A stretch of 64,000 nucleotides of DNA from Pseudoalteromonas luteoviolacea S2607. GTDB lineage: Bacteria > Pseudomonadota > Gammaproteobacteria > Enterobacterales > Alteromonadaceae. Below, piece after piece: positions 18,834-27,448 of the stretch. The DNA is taken from positions 186,001 to 250,000 of the forward strand of contig NZ_AUXV01000073.1 of the NCBI RefSeq assembly GCF_001625575.1, in the 5' to 3' direction. The position numbers were made by a program, and so were the translations under genes. Under the pieces are notes generated by a model. It did not search any database. It was not told the origin of the DNA and saw only the letters and a list, made by a program, of their open reading frames with translations. Within the stretch, counting starts at the first letter, position 1. Each line of letters opens with the position of its first letter.

Positions 18834-19676
18834 ATGAAAAAGTTTACTGCTCCAGAAAATTGGCACAGTCAGTTATTTAGTCAGGCCCCTTTCGCTCATT
18901 TACAAGCCCTGCTTAATTTACAAGCATTTACTTCATGGCCAAGCTTTGAGTGGCTCAACGATCAGTTGTCTCACAACAACAGTGAAGGCAAAAAGGTTGT
19001 TTTTACACCCAATGCGTTGTTAGAAAATGAAACGCGCTACTACGAAGAAATTATCGCCCAAACCGGGCAGGTGCCTACCCGAGAAGAAAACTGGCATGAT
19101 TTTTTTGGCGCGATGATTTGGTGCTTGTTTCCAAAAACAAAGACCTTATTGAATTTACTGCATATTGAAGAAATAAAACAACATGGCTTGAAGCAGCGCA
19201 GTCGTAAGCGTAATGCGTTAACTTTATTTGATGAATGTGGTTTGGTACTCGCTATTCCAGATATGAAGTGGCGAGAGAAATTACGTGAACACCAGTGGAC
19301 GGAAGTATTTTACGAGCACCGTAATCTTTGGCATAACGAATTGAGACCTTTTGTATTCGGTCACGCAAACTATGAAATGCTTACCAATCCTTTTATCGGC
19401 TTGACTGGCAAATTGTTGTGCATCGTTGTTGAAGAGTCATTTTATGAACTGCCGTTGGCTGCGCAGTATAGTTACTTAGACAACCAGTTGATTGAAATGA
19501 TACAAGAACACAGCGTATTGGATGACAATAAGCAGATGTCACCCTTGCCATTATTAGGGATCCCCAATTGGCATTGTGAAAACCAAAATGAGGCATTTTA
19601 CGCAAATCAGGACTATTTCAGGCCAAAAAGAAGGAGCGCAAATGATAGTAGTAAACGGGCTGAAAAAACGCTTTAA
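18834..19676 (+). CDS. DUF3025 domain protein
   Basis: 280 residues, soluble, no signal peptide. Resembles the DUF3025 family of gammaproteobacteria and betaproteobacteria: the central block REENWHDFFGAMIWCLFPKTK and the RSRKRNALTLFDECG segment are the parts I recognise. Function unknown. Its last 35 nt overlap the start of the NatA gene, which suggests cotranscription with natAB, but a functional link is not evident. Confidence 0.75.
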   Translation: MKKFTAPENWHSQLFSQAPFAHLQALLNLQAFTSWPSFEWLNDQLSHNNSEGKKVVFTPNALLENETRYYEEIIAQTGQVPTREENWHDFFGAMIWCLFPKTKTLLNLLHIEEIKQHGLKQRSRKRNALTLFDECGLVLAIPDMKWREKLREHQWTEVFYEHRNLWHNELRPFVFGHANYEMLTNPFIGLTGKLLCIVVEESFYELPLAAQYSYLDNQLIEMIQEHSVLDDNKQMSPLPLLGIPNWHCENQNEAFYANQDYFRPKRRSANDSSKRAEKTL

Positions 19677-20430
19677 ACTTACTAAAGAAGCAACCTCGAG
19701 TAATGTAAATCAAGATCCTCGTCAACGAGATGGGTACTTTAACTCAGTAGAAGACGTCACGTTCAAATGTGAAGGCAATGAAGTACTCGGCTTGCTTGGC
19801 CCAAATGGCGCTGGGAAAACAACCACGTTGCGCATGCTCTCTACCGCGCTGACGCCGGATGCTGGGAGCATTCACATTGCAGGTCATGATATCGTTAAAT
19901 CGCCGCTAGCGGGTAGAAAGGCCATTGGCTTCTTGTCTGGTACTACGGGTTTATATGGGCGTTTAACTGCTAAAGAAAATGTTGAGTACTTTGCTAAGCT
20001 CCACGGTTTAAAAGGGCGTGCGCTGAAGTCTCGCTGTGAATATCTATTTGCAACCTTAGATATGGAAAACTTTTTGGACAAGCGAGCAGAGCACTTGTCT
20101 ACAGGGATGAAACAAAAAACCAATATTGCACGTGCTGTCGTTCATGAGCCAGAGGTGGTGATTTTAGATGAGCCCACAACGGGCTTAGATATCATGACTA
20201 AACAAACTATTATTCAATTTATTCGAGAACTCAAAGCCAAGGAAACACCTGTCGTATTTTCAACACATCATTTGGATGAAATCGCGATGTTATGTGACCG
20301 GATATGTTTGATTGACCAAGGGGTGAGCTGTTTTGATGGCAGTGTTGAAGAGTTTAAAGCAACAGGTCAAAGTACAGAGCTGAACGATGCTTTTTTGAAT
20401 ATCATAAACCAAGGGCGCACTAATGTTTGA
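19642..20430 (+). CDS. natA: NatA-like ABC transporter ATP-binding protein
   Basis: ATPase of a two-gene exporter related to NatAB sodium efflux, 262 residues. Walker A GPNGAGKT at 53-60, signature LSTGMKQK and Walker B VVILDEPTTGLD are intact. I chose the ATG at 19642, preceded by AAGGAG, rather than an upstream in-frame ATG at 19576 that would lie within DUF3025. The permease overlaps its end by 8 nt. Specificity for sodium is inherited from the family name and is not proven. Confidence 0.9.
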   Translation: MIVVNGLKKRFKLTKEATSSNVNQDPRQRDGYFNSVEDVTFKCEGNEVLGLLGPNGAGKTTTLRMLSTALTPDAGSIHIAGHDIVKSPLAGRKAIGFLSGTTGLYGRLTAKENVEYFAKLHGLKGRALKSRCEYLFATLDMENFLDKRAEHLSTGMKQKTNIARAVVHEPEVVILDEPTTGLDIMTKQTIIQFIRELKAKETPVVFSTHHLDEIAMLCDRICLIDQGVSCFDGSVEEFKATGQSTELNDAFLNIINQGRTNV

Positions 20431-21631
20431 GGTGTTTTTAAAAGAAGTAAAAGAGCTGCTGCGCGATAGAAAAACCCTGTTTTTTGTTATCGCACTCCCC
20501 ATTGTTATATTTCCAGTATTATTTGCTTTGTTGGCTTTCTTAGCTTCCAAAACAACCTTAGAAGCAGAGCAAAAAGTACACACCTATTATATCGCGAATG
20601 CACAGCTTGCTCCTGTCTTTGAAGAGCGTATGTTCTATCACAAAAGCTTTAAACCATATGAAGGTGAAGAGCAGTTTGACTCTGTTGAGGCGCTGAAGGA
20701 GGCAGTTCGTGCTGGTAAAATCGATGTTGGTGTGATCATTCCTAACCAATTTAACGACAAACAACCCTTGCCAGCGCAGTTTACATGGCAAGTTGTGTTT
20801 AATGATGCCCAGTCAATCAATTTTGTTTATAGGCGTCTTGAGAAGCTCATTCAAAAATTCGCTGCAGAAATTCGTTCAGTGTCACTAGAGAATCTGGGAG
20901 TTCCCAAAGAGCAACATACGGCGCTGCTCAACCCTATTGCAGTGAGTAAAGTAGATACGGCAGATAAACGTGAAAATTATGGAGAAAAGCTTGGAGCATT
21001 TATTCCATATTTATTGATCCCATTGGTGCTGATGGGGGCGAGTTACCCCGCGATAGATTTAGGCGCTGGTGAAAAAGAGCGTGGCACACTAGAGACACTA
21101 TTGTTGACGCCTGTAACACGCACACAACTGGTACTCGGTAAGTTTATTACGGTTTTAGCAAGCTCTATTGCGTGTGCCTTGGTGACGGTATCCAGCCTTG
21201 CTGTTTGGATCAGCATTGCCAGTGGAGTAGGGGTGTTAGACAGTCTTAAAGAGGCGTTTTCCAGTGTAAGTGTTTGGGACTATTTACTTATTTTTGGTCT
21301 GCTACTGCCGGTCGCTGTGATGCTATCTTCATTGGTATTGGCCATTTCAATTTATGCCCGAACATTTAAAGAAGCGCAAAACTATATGGGGCCGTTAAGT
21401 ATGTTAGTGTTTGTGCCCATCGTGGTGTCCTTGATGCCCAATATGTCTCTCACTAGCTTTACGGCGTGGATCCCTATAACAAATGTATCCTTGGCCATTA
21501 AAGAGATTGTAAAAGGCACCGTAGATTACGGTGCCGTAGCAATGATCTTCGTTGCGTCAGCTCTATTGGCCGGCGCGCTGCTTGGTTGCTGTGTACGTTG
21601 GTTTAGCCGTGAAACCGTGCTTTTTAGATAA
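20423..21631 (+). CDS. natB: NatB-like ABC-2 permease
   Basis: Membrane partner of NatA, 402 residues. One TM segment near residues 18-38, a large extracytoplasmic domain (about 45-180), then five or more TM segments, the ABC-2 type layout. The segment LGAGEKERGTLETLLLTPVTRTQL after the first core TM is the typical ABC-2 coupling motif. It overlaps natA by 8 nt, which supports an obligate pair. Substrate may be sodium or an organic cation. Confidence 0.9.
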   Translation: MFEVFLKEVKELLRDRKTLFFVIALPIVIFPVLFALLAFLASKTTLEAEQKVHTYYIANAQLAPVFEERMFYHKSFKPYEGEEQFDSVEALKEAVRAGKIDVGVIIPNQFNDKQPLPAQFTWQVVFNDAQSINFVYRRLEKLIQKFAAEIRSVSLENLGVPKEQHTALLNPIAVSKVDTADKRENYGEKLGAFIPYLLIPLVLMGASYPAIDLGAGEKERGTLETLLLTPVTRTQLVLGKFITVLASSIACALVTVSSLAVWISIASGVGVLDSLKEAFSSVSVWDYLLIFGLLLPVAVMLSSLVLAISIYARTFKEAQNYMGPLSMLVFVPIVVSLMPNMSLTSFTAWIPITNVSLAIKEIVKGTVDYGAVAMIFVASALLAGALLGCCVRWFSRETVLFR

Positions 21632-21639
21632 TGTCTGAG

Positions 21640-22440
21640 TTATGCGGCCTTTGCGCCGCGTAATCCTTGTTTTTCTATTTCAACTACATTAAGCACTTTT
21701 TGTACGTCAGACCAATGTAAAAGCTCAATTCGGCCTTGCTCATTTTCGACTAAGGCGGTGCAGTTTTCTATCCAGTCACCATCGTTGCAGTAGACAATGC
21801 CATCTGTCACGTTGATCCTTGGCTGGTGGATGTGCCCACAAATAATCCCATCCATACCTTGCTTTTTCGCTTCATGGACCGCGGCTTGCTCAAATGCCGC
21901 GATTGCTGCGCGGGCTTTATGTACGCGATTTTTTAGCCATGATGCCAAAGACCAGTAATGACCACCGTATAATTTGCGGACGCGATTCGTCCAACGGTTC
22001 AAAAACAATAGAAAGTCATACGCTTGATCGCCAATGATACTAATAAGCTTGTTGTATCTTGTCGCGGAGTCAAAGTCATCGCCATGAAGTAACAAAAACC
22101 GTTTGCCAGCAGATGTTGTATGCACAAAAGTGTGGTGAACTTCGACATTAAACAAAGTCATATCCACGTAGTTTCTGAATGTTTCGTCATGATTACCGGG
22201 AATATAGATAACACGTGTTCCGGACTCAGCTTTTTTTTGTATACACTCAAGTACTTGGTAATGACTTGGGTGCCAGTAGAATTGCCTTTTCAAAGACCAT
22301 AAATCAACAATATCACCGACAAGGTATAAAGTATCACAGCGGGTACAGTTTAAAAAATCGAGTAAGAAGTCGGCTTTACAATCTTTATAGCCAAGGTGTA
22401 CGTCTGAAATCCATATGCTGGGGTAATAGGTTTGCTCCAT
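21640..22440 (-). CDS. LpxH-like metallophosphoesterase (UDP-2,3-diacylglucosamine diphosphatase family)
   Basis: 266 residues from the ATG at 22440; a TTG five codons upstream is less likely. Calcineurin-like phosphoesterase motifs in order: SDVHLG (D13, H15), VGDIVDLW (D43), PGNHDE (N83, H84), LLHGDDFD and CGHIHQP. This layout matches LpxH-related UDP-2,3-diacylglucosamine hydrolases of lipid A synthesis. The longer insert (about 120-175) and the lack of other lpx genes nearby leave open that it is an LpxH paralogue with another substrate. Convergent with natB, 8 bp between stops. Confidence 0.8.
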   Translation of the reverse strand: MEQTYYPSIWISDVHLGYKDCKADFLLDFLNCTRCDTLYLVGDIVDLWSLKRQFYWHPSHYQVLECIQKKAESGTRVIYIPGNHDETFRNYVDMTLFNVEVHHTFVHTTSAGKRFLLLHGDDFDSATRYNKLISIIGDQAYDFLLFLNRWTNRVRKLYGGHYWSLASWLKNRVHKARAAIAAFEQAAVHEAKKQGMDGIICGHIHQPRINVTDGIVYCNDGDWIENCTALVENEQGRIELLHWSDVQKVLNVVEIEKQGLRGAKAA

Positions 22441-22550
22441 TGTGTGTACTCTCAAGCGTAATAATGTCTACGTTAAAGGCACTAGATGACAAATACTTAT
22501 CAGTATTGAGACGCTATGATGACATTTTAACCAAGTGGGTGAGTAGGCAT

Positions 22551-22580
22551 AAAAAAACGCGCCGTAGGCGCGCTTTTAAA
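22551..22580 (-). terminator. Rho-independent terminator after proS
   Basis: On the minus strand AAAAGCGCGCC, loop TAC and GGCGCGTTTTTTT form a strong GC hairpin with one G-U pair and a T-run. It lies 23 bp beyond the proS stop. The plus strand also ends in TTTT, so weak bidirectional action is possible. Confidence 0.88.
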
Positions 22581-22602
22581 AGACGCAAAGTCAAATCATT
22601 GG

Positions 22603-24324
22603 CTAAGCCATCAATTTAGTGATTTCAGCAACTGCTGAATCTATGTTTAACATGACTTTTTCACCCGTGCGGCGGTTTTTAAGCTCAACCTGATTGTTAT
22701 CTAGGTTGCGCTCACCAATCACTAATGTGAATGGCACACCCACTAGTTCCATATCGTTAAACATCACACCAGGGCGCTCTTTACGGTCGTCAAATAATAC
22801 TTCAAGACCTGCAGCTTTTAAGTCTGCATAGAACTTTTCAGCAATATCTGGAATACGGTGAGACTTATGCATGTTCATTGGTACGATAGCAATATCAAAT
22901 GGTGCAAGTGCCTGAGGCCATTTAATACCAAATTTATCATGGTTTTGCTCAATAGCTGCTGCAACGATACGAGATACACCAATACCGTAACAACCCATTG
23001 TCATGACTTGGTTTTTACCGCTTTCGCCAAGCACACCTGCATTCATGGCTTCTGAGTACTTGCTACCAAGCTGGAAGATATGACCAACTTCAATACCACG
23101 TTTGATCTGAAGCGTACCTTGGCCACAAGGGCTAGGGTCGCCTTCTACCACGTTACGAATATCTGCAACGGTATAGTTATTTGCATCACGGTCCCAGTTA
23201 ATACCGCTGTAATGTACGCCATCTTTATTCGCGCCTGCTACAAAGTCAGACATAACGGCAGCACTGCGGTCAACAATAACTGGCATATCAAGACCTACAG
23301 GACCCAGTGAACCAGGTTTCGCGCCAATTGCTGCAACGATGTCTTCTTCTTTAGCCATTTCAAGTGGCGCACCAACAAGCTCAAGCTTTTCAGCTTTTAG
23401 CTCGTTTAATTCATGGTCGCCTCGCACGATAAGTGCCACTAGGCCACGTTCACCGTCTTCACCCTCTGGTCCGTAAACGATAAGTGTTTTAACACCTTTA
23501 TGTGCTTTAACACCGTGCTGCTGTGCAAGATCTGCAATAGACTTAGCATTTGGTGTGTCAAATGTGTTTAAGTCTTTGCTTGGTGCTGCGCGTTCAGTAG
23601 CTGGCGCAACGGCCTCTGCTTTTTCGATGTTAGCTGCGTAATCGCTTTCACTGCTGAACGCGATTGCATCTTCACCTGACTCAGCAAGTACATGGAACTC
23701 GTGTGATACACTGCCACCAATAGAGCCCGTGTCTGCGATAACTGGACGGTAATCTAAACCAAGACGCTCAAAGATATTACAGTATGCTTGATGCATGACT
23801 TGATAAGTTTTTTCAAGGCATGCGTCGTCTAGGTGGAACGAGTAAGCATCTTTCATAGTAAATTCACGCGCACGCATTACACCAAAGCGTGGACGCACCT
23901 CATCACGTACTTTGGTTTGTACTTGATAAAGTGTCAGAGGCAGCTGTTTGTAGCTGCTTACTTCTTTGCGTACAAAGTCAGTAATGACTTCTTCGTGTGT
24001 CGGACCAAGCGCAAACGGACGGTTGTGGCGATCGGTAATTCTAAGTAGTTCTGGGCCGAACTGTTCCCAACGGCCTGACTCTTCCCACAGATCTGCTGGC
24101 TGAATGACAGGCATCAACATTTCGATTGCGCCAGCTTTTTCCATTTCCTCGCGTACAATAGTTTCTACTTTACGAAGTACTTTTAAACCTGACGGCAACC
24201 AAGTGTATAAACCTGAAGCGAGTTTGCGGATCATACCCGCACGTAGCATTAGCTGGTGGCTTATCACCTCGGCATCAGAAGGCGTCTCTTTAAGAGTCGC
24301 TAAAATATATTGACTGGTACGCAT
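22603..24324 (-). CDS. proS: Prolyl-tRNA synthetase (bacterial ProS with editing domain)
   Basis: Charges tRNA(Pro). 573 residues from the ATG at 24324 (an in-frame TTG five codons earlier is unlikely). N-terminal class II core with RTSQYILATLKETPSDAE and MLRAGMIRKLASGLYTWLP. Motif 2 lies around PRFGVMRAREFTMKDAYSFH. The INS editing domain (about 225-405) shows RGDHELNELKAEKL. Then come class II motif 3 and the anticodon-binding domain ending in VAEITKLMA. Length matches the E. coli-type enzyme (572 residues). Monocistronic with its own terminator. Confidence 0.98.
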   Translation of the reverse strand: MRTSQYILATLKETPSDAEVISHQLMLRAGMIRKLASGLYTWLPSGLKVLRKVETIVREEMEKAGAIEMLMPVIQPADLWEESGRWEQFGPELLRITDRHNRPFALGPTHEEVITDFVRKEVSSYKQLPLTLYQVQTKVRDEVRPRFGVMRAREFTMKDAYSFHLDDACLEKTYQVMHQAYCNIFERLGLDYRPVIADTGSIGGSVSHEFHVLAESGEDAIAFSSESDYAANIEKAEAVAPATERAAPSKDLNTFDTPNAKSIADLAQQHGVKAHKGVKTLIVYGPEGEDGERGLVALIVRGDHELNELKAEKLELVGAPLEMAKEEDIVAAIGAKPGSLGPVGLDMPVIVDRSAAVMSDFVAGANKDGVHYSGINWDRDANNYTVADIRNVVEGDPSPCGQGTLQIKRGIEVGHIFQLGSKYSEAMNAGVLGESGKNQVMTMGCYGIGVSRIVAAAIEQNHDKFGIKWPQALAPFDIAIVPMNMHKSHRIPDIAEKFYADLKAAGLEVLFDDRKERPGVMFNDMELVGVPFTLVIGERNLDNNQVELKNRRTGEKVMLNIDSAVAEITKLMA

Positions 24325-24419
24325 GCTTGTTCCGTTCAATGTTGTGTGTTTTTAATTAGGCACGTAGTTTAACAGTGCCTAAGGTGCTAAAAAAGAGTTA
24401 TTTTAAGCTGTATTGATAT

Positions 24420-25151
24420 TTAATCTATTGCTTTGTCTGTTGTTTGCTGGTTTTCGAGCGCGACCTCAATAACGTGGTTGTGTTGATCCTCAACCTGCCA
24501 GCGAATATTGAATTCATATAAGCTCATACCGTAACTTTGAGTTTGCTGTTTTTTCTTTTTATAAGCAGGTCTTGGGTCTTGTTTTAAGACGTTGCTAATA
24601 AAGCTTTTTAACTCAGGATACTGCGATTGCTTTTCAATAAAGTGCGCAGCCTGCTCGCTAAACGAGACCGTCATTTCTGTTTCAGGTCGTGTGTCTGCGA
24701 AACCTGCTGAGGCGCCTTGTAAAGCATCAGAGTAGGGGAGGTAAGGTTTAATATCGACAATGGGGGTGCCATCTAACAAATCGATGCCAGATAGTAATAG
24801 CGCAAGCTGACCATTTTTGTACTCTACGCCTTCCAATTTGACTGCACTCATACCAATACCGTTTGGTCTAAAGGTTGCGCGTGTTGCGAAAACGCCTTTG
24901 CGTTCGTTGCCGCCCAACCTAGGTGGGCGCACAAGTGCTGAGTAACCTTTGTCTGCTGTTTCGTGAAATCTAAACAGTAGCCATAGATGCGTAAACTCTT
25001 CGATACCGCGTACAAACTCTTCTCGATTAAACTCATGACAAAAAACAAGTTTTGCAGTGGCCTCAGGGACTAATCTCGGTTGTCTTGGGATGGCAAACTT
25101 CTGTTTGTATGGGGATTCAATATGACCAATAGCTTGAACTTCAAATTGCAC
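24420..25151 (-). CDS. trmO: tRNA (t6A37)-N6-methyltransferase TrmO
   Basis: Methylates t6A37 of tRNA(Thr) using SAM. 243 residues of the TsaA/VirR beta-barrel methyltransferase family. IGHIESPYKQKFAIPRQPRL near the start, RPPRLGGNERKGVFATRATFRPNGIGMS (about 92-120) and the DLLDGTPIVDIKPYLPYSD block are the family signatures. The C-terminal part (about 160-243) matches the TrmO extension. It lies downstream of nothing obvious; it is transcribed toward proS with 95 bp between. Confidence 0.9.
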   Translation of the reverse strand: MQFEVQAIGHIESPYKQKFAIPRQPRLVPEATAKLVFCHEFNREEFVRGIEEFTHLWLLFRFHETADKGYSALVRPPRLGGNERKGVFATRATFRPNGIGMSAVKLEGVEYKNGQLALLLSGIDLLDGTPIVDIKPYLPYSDALQGASAGFADTRPETEMTVSFSEQAAHFIEKQSQYPELKSFISNVLKQDPRPAYKKKKQQTQSYGMSLYEFNIRWQVEDQHNHVIEVALENQQTTDKAID

Positions 25152-25245
25152 GGTAGTGGGCTCTAAAGATGAAAAACAACATTGTATCGCTTTGTTATGG
25201 GCGCAACAAATTTAAATAACATGGGTCGCTTTGTAATAGGCTGTA

Positions 25246-25749
25246 ATGTACAAGTATGAAATTACACGCATAATTATCCCAAAAAATAAAACGGATAAAG
25301 CAATGTTTTTTGCGCGATTTGGGAATCAAATGTTGACGAGTGATGAAATGGAACTGATTGGAGAGCGTGCGCTTGGTTTCAAAAACAGCATTGCCAACTC
25401 AAAAAAGCAGCGAGCGTTAAAGTCTAATTTAAACAAATCAAATAATAGCAATGATGAAATTGCCCAATTTATGGAAATTGTTATTCGCGTGTGTAAAAAA
25501 CATGTATGTAAAACAAGTCCGATCCGCAGTGCATTAATCCTCCAGTTACAAAAACAAAGAAACCCATTGATGCATACTTTTACAGGTGTACAAGAGGGCA
25601 CGATTAGCCCGTGCAAATTAGACTCTTTTTTGCAAGAACAAACTAATTTGATCACCCAAAAGCTATTACCCGAGACTTTGGTTGTAGCCAGTGATTTAAG
25701 AGCGCTTGTAAGAACGGTATTATTCCAAATAGCCAGAGAAAGTATGTAA
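25246..25749 (+). CDS. Hypothetical protein, not recognised
   Basis: 167 residues, soluble, basic and rich in Lys, Asn and Gln, with no signal peptide or TM segment. I do not recognise a family. The central segment (about 50-75, with NSKKQRALKSNLNKSNNSND) is low complexity. The rest looks helical, with three cysteines around 84-93. The ATG at 25246 has no good ribosome-binding site; ATG 25303 is an alternative. Reading frame length and position between trmO and the peptide island support a real but lineage-specific gene. Confidence 0.45.
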   Translation: MYKYEITRIIIPKNKTDKAMFFARFGNQMLTSDEMELIGERALGFKNSIANSKKQRALKSNLNKSNNSNDEIAQFMEIVIRVCKKHVCKTSPIRSALILQLQKQRNPLMHTFTGVQEGTISPCKLDSFLQEQTNLITQKLLPETLVVASDLRALVRTVLFQIARESM

Positions 25750-26072
25750 AAATAGGACTTAAACTCTGTTTAACCTCATAATTTGGTATTTAACTAAATA
25801 GGTGATGGGTCAATACCGCCAAATAACCGTTGTGATTCACGCATTAATGTTTGCCAGATACCCAGCCTATCGCTTTGACATATTCAGCTATTAATCACAG
25901 CGATTGATCCATAAAGTCTTATTGCGTATTGTGAATACTTAGCGAAAAAAATTAAGTTGCTAGATTATCTGATTTTGATAGTAACCTATCATTCACTACT
26001 TAAGGCTTAAGTGGGCTCCTAAGCCTTAAGTAGTGATATTAATTCAGAGAGTTAAAACTGAACATGGCTCTC
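25750..26072. other. Gene-free AT-rich stretch with long palindrome and possible gene relic
   Basis: 323 bp without an intact gene. It holds the long inverted repeat at 25993-26036. A minus-strand open stretch at 25794-25883 with no start codon (reading WQTLMRESQRLFGGIDPSPI then stop) might be the tail of a lost gene. Nothing else is recognisable. Confidence 0.45.
25993..26036. repeat. Long perfect inverted repeat (17-bp arms)
   Basis: TCACTACTTAAGGCTTA (25993-26009) and TAAGCCTTAAGTAGTGA (26020-26036) are perfectly complementary around AGTGGGCTCC. It lies 36 bp beyond the stop of the small double-glycine peptide gene. It could be its terminator (no T-run), a protein-binding dyad or a mobile-element end. 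Confidence 0.85.
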
Positions 26073-26201
26073 TTAGCTTTTTGGATTAGTCACGACTACG
26101 GCCATTTTCGGTGGCTCAGGACCAACACCATCACTTCCGCCTACTACGTTATTTAACTCTTTAACTGATAATGATTTTAATTGTTTCTTTTTAACTTCCA
26201 T
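26073..26201 (-). CDS. Double-glycine leader peptide (putative RiPP/bacteriocin-like precursor)
   Basis: A 42-codon gene starting MEVKKKQLKSLSVKELNNVV, followed by GG at 21-22 and then a 20-residue tail, SDGVGPEPPKMAVVVTNPKS. The leader shows the hallmark of exported peptide precursors: a basic N-terminus, an amphipathic LKSLSVKELNNVV segment and Gly-Gly before the cleavage site. AAAGGA lies 6 nt before the ATG, a good Shine-Dalgarno sequence. The core lacks Cys and has Ser and Thr only at its edges, so lanthionine rings are unlikely; a Pro-rich GPEPP turn is its main feature. No maturation or C39-peptidase gene is visible nearby. An SDR gene is divergent. Too short to exclude chance, but leader, GG and ribosome-binding site agree. 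Confidence 0.72.
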   Translation of the reverse strand: MEVKKKQLKSLSVKELNNVVGGSDGVGPEPPKMAVVVTNPKS

Positions 26202-26548
26202 TTCATTTCCTTTGTATTAATTTATATAAATTTAATTTGTGTAAATTGTTGTTTTGTGTTTAACAACAAAATTATCCTATAGCAAAATAATATTAATAAA
26301 TTTATATCTTAGTTAGAGCGCAGTCATGAGTGTTGTTGGTTTTAAGTTTTTTATTCGCCTGAATTCTTATTAAACAGTAAAAGGTGTTTATTGGTACTTA
26401 GTGTTAAAGTTTGTTATTTGATATTTATATTTTTCATGTTGTTATATGTAATTTAATGTTGGTTTAGTCGCATCTTTAATATATTTAAAGTTTAAATTAC
26501 TTGTCTTGAGTTTTTGAGGATGGGAACAGTAAGGAGATAAAAAACTCA
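26202..26548. promoter_or_regulatory. AT-rich divergent intergenic region (peptide gene / SDR)
   Basis: 347 bp, very AT-rich, between the minus-strand peptide gene and the plus-strand SDR gene. No open frame longer than a few codons with a ribosome-binding site. It must carry both promoters; I could not choose among many AT-rich -10-like hexamers. Confidence 0.5.
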
Positions 26549-27304
26549 ATGGAAAAACCTAAGCATAACAAAGCAATCATCATTGGAGCTACATCAGGGA
26601 TTGGACGCGCTTTAGCGATCCATATGGACAAGTGTGGTTATGAACTAGGGCTAACAGGCCGGCGGCAAGCGTTGTTGGTAAGCCTTCAAAACGAATTAAC
26701 TCAGCCTAGCCACATTGCTCAAATGGATGTTTCCCAGTCGCATGATGCAGTATTTGAATTTGAATCGTTGCTTACAAAAATGCGAGGTGTCGATCTCGTC
26801 ATCATTAATGCGGGTACGGGGACCACTGATGCAAGCTTTCCACTGCAAGGGGAGCTGCATACGGTAGCTGTCAATGTTGCGGGGTTTACAGCACTTGCCA
26901 ATAGTGCATTTCATTTTTTTGCAAAACAAAACTCCGGTCATATAGTTGCAACCTCATCAATAATGGCGCTCAGAGGTGGCCCATGCGCTTCTTACAACGC
27001 GTCAAAGGCGTATATTGCCGCCTACATGGAGGGCTTATCTTGCAGAGCTGCGAAAGATGGCGCAAATATATCTTTCACAGAACTGAGACCTGGCTTTGTA
27101 GACACTGAAATGGCGAAAGGGGACGGGGTATTTTGGCTGGCAAGTGCAGAAAAAGCAGCGCAGCAAATTTTTGTGGCAATCAAAAAGAAAAAGCGAATCG
27201 CGTATATCACTAAACGTTGGTGGCTTATTTCGCTAATTTTAAAGTATGTGCCGTTTAAAGTGTATCTAAGGCTGATTGGGTGTAAGAAGCCAACTAAACG
27301 TTAA
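26549..27304 (+). CDS. Short-chain dehydrogenase/reductase (SDR)
   Basis: NAD(P)-dependent oxidoreductase, 251 residues. Cofactor motif GATSGIGRA (about 13-21), INAGTG, catalytic Ser in VATSSIMA, YNASKA with catalytic Tyr and Lys, and RPGFVDTEM are all present. The C-terminus is basic with hydrophobic stretches (WWLISLILKYVPFKVYLRL), suggesting membrane association as in DltE-like SDRs. AAGGAG precedes the ATG at somewhat long spacing. Substrate unknown. It is divergent from the double-glycine peptide gene across AT-rich DNA, so a tailoring role is possible but unproven. Confidence 0.9.
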   Translation: MEKPKHNKAIIIGATSGIGRALAIHMDKCGYELGLTGRRQALLVSLQNELTQPSHIAQMDVSQSHDAVFEFESLLTKMRGVDLVIINAGTGTTDASFPLQGELHTVAVNVAGFTALANSAFHFFAKQNSGHIVATSSIMALRGGPCASYNASKAYIAAYMEGLSCRAAKDGANISFTELRPGFVDTEMAKGDGVFWLASAEKAAQQIFVAIKKKKRIAYITKRWWLISLILKYVPFKVYLRLIGCKKPTKR

Positions 27305-27448
27305 TTCGATTGAGGTTGTGTGATCTAGCTTTGCAAACAGCGATTTTTACAACTTTGTGCTGAATCAAAGCGGTTTAACTTGTCAATCAGTTATAAATAG
27401 CTAAGATCTTCCGCCTGAATGAGTTATTAACCGCCTAAAGAGCGTGAC

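Noticed and set aside
22215..22619. 134-codon plus-strand frame across the lpxH-like/proS gap
   Set aside because: It reads through the proS terminator hairpin, giving an artificial Lys/Arg-rich tail, and is antisense to real genes at both ends.
25993..26036. Reading the long palindrome as an insertion-sequence terminal repeat
   Set aside because: Its two arms are only 10 nt apart with no transposase between, and no second copy was noticed in the window, so I list it only as an inverted repeat.
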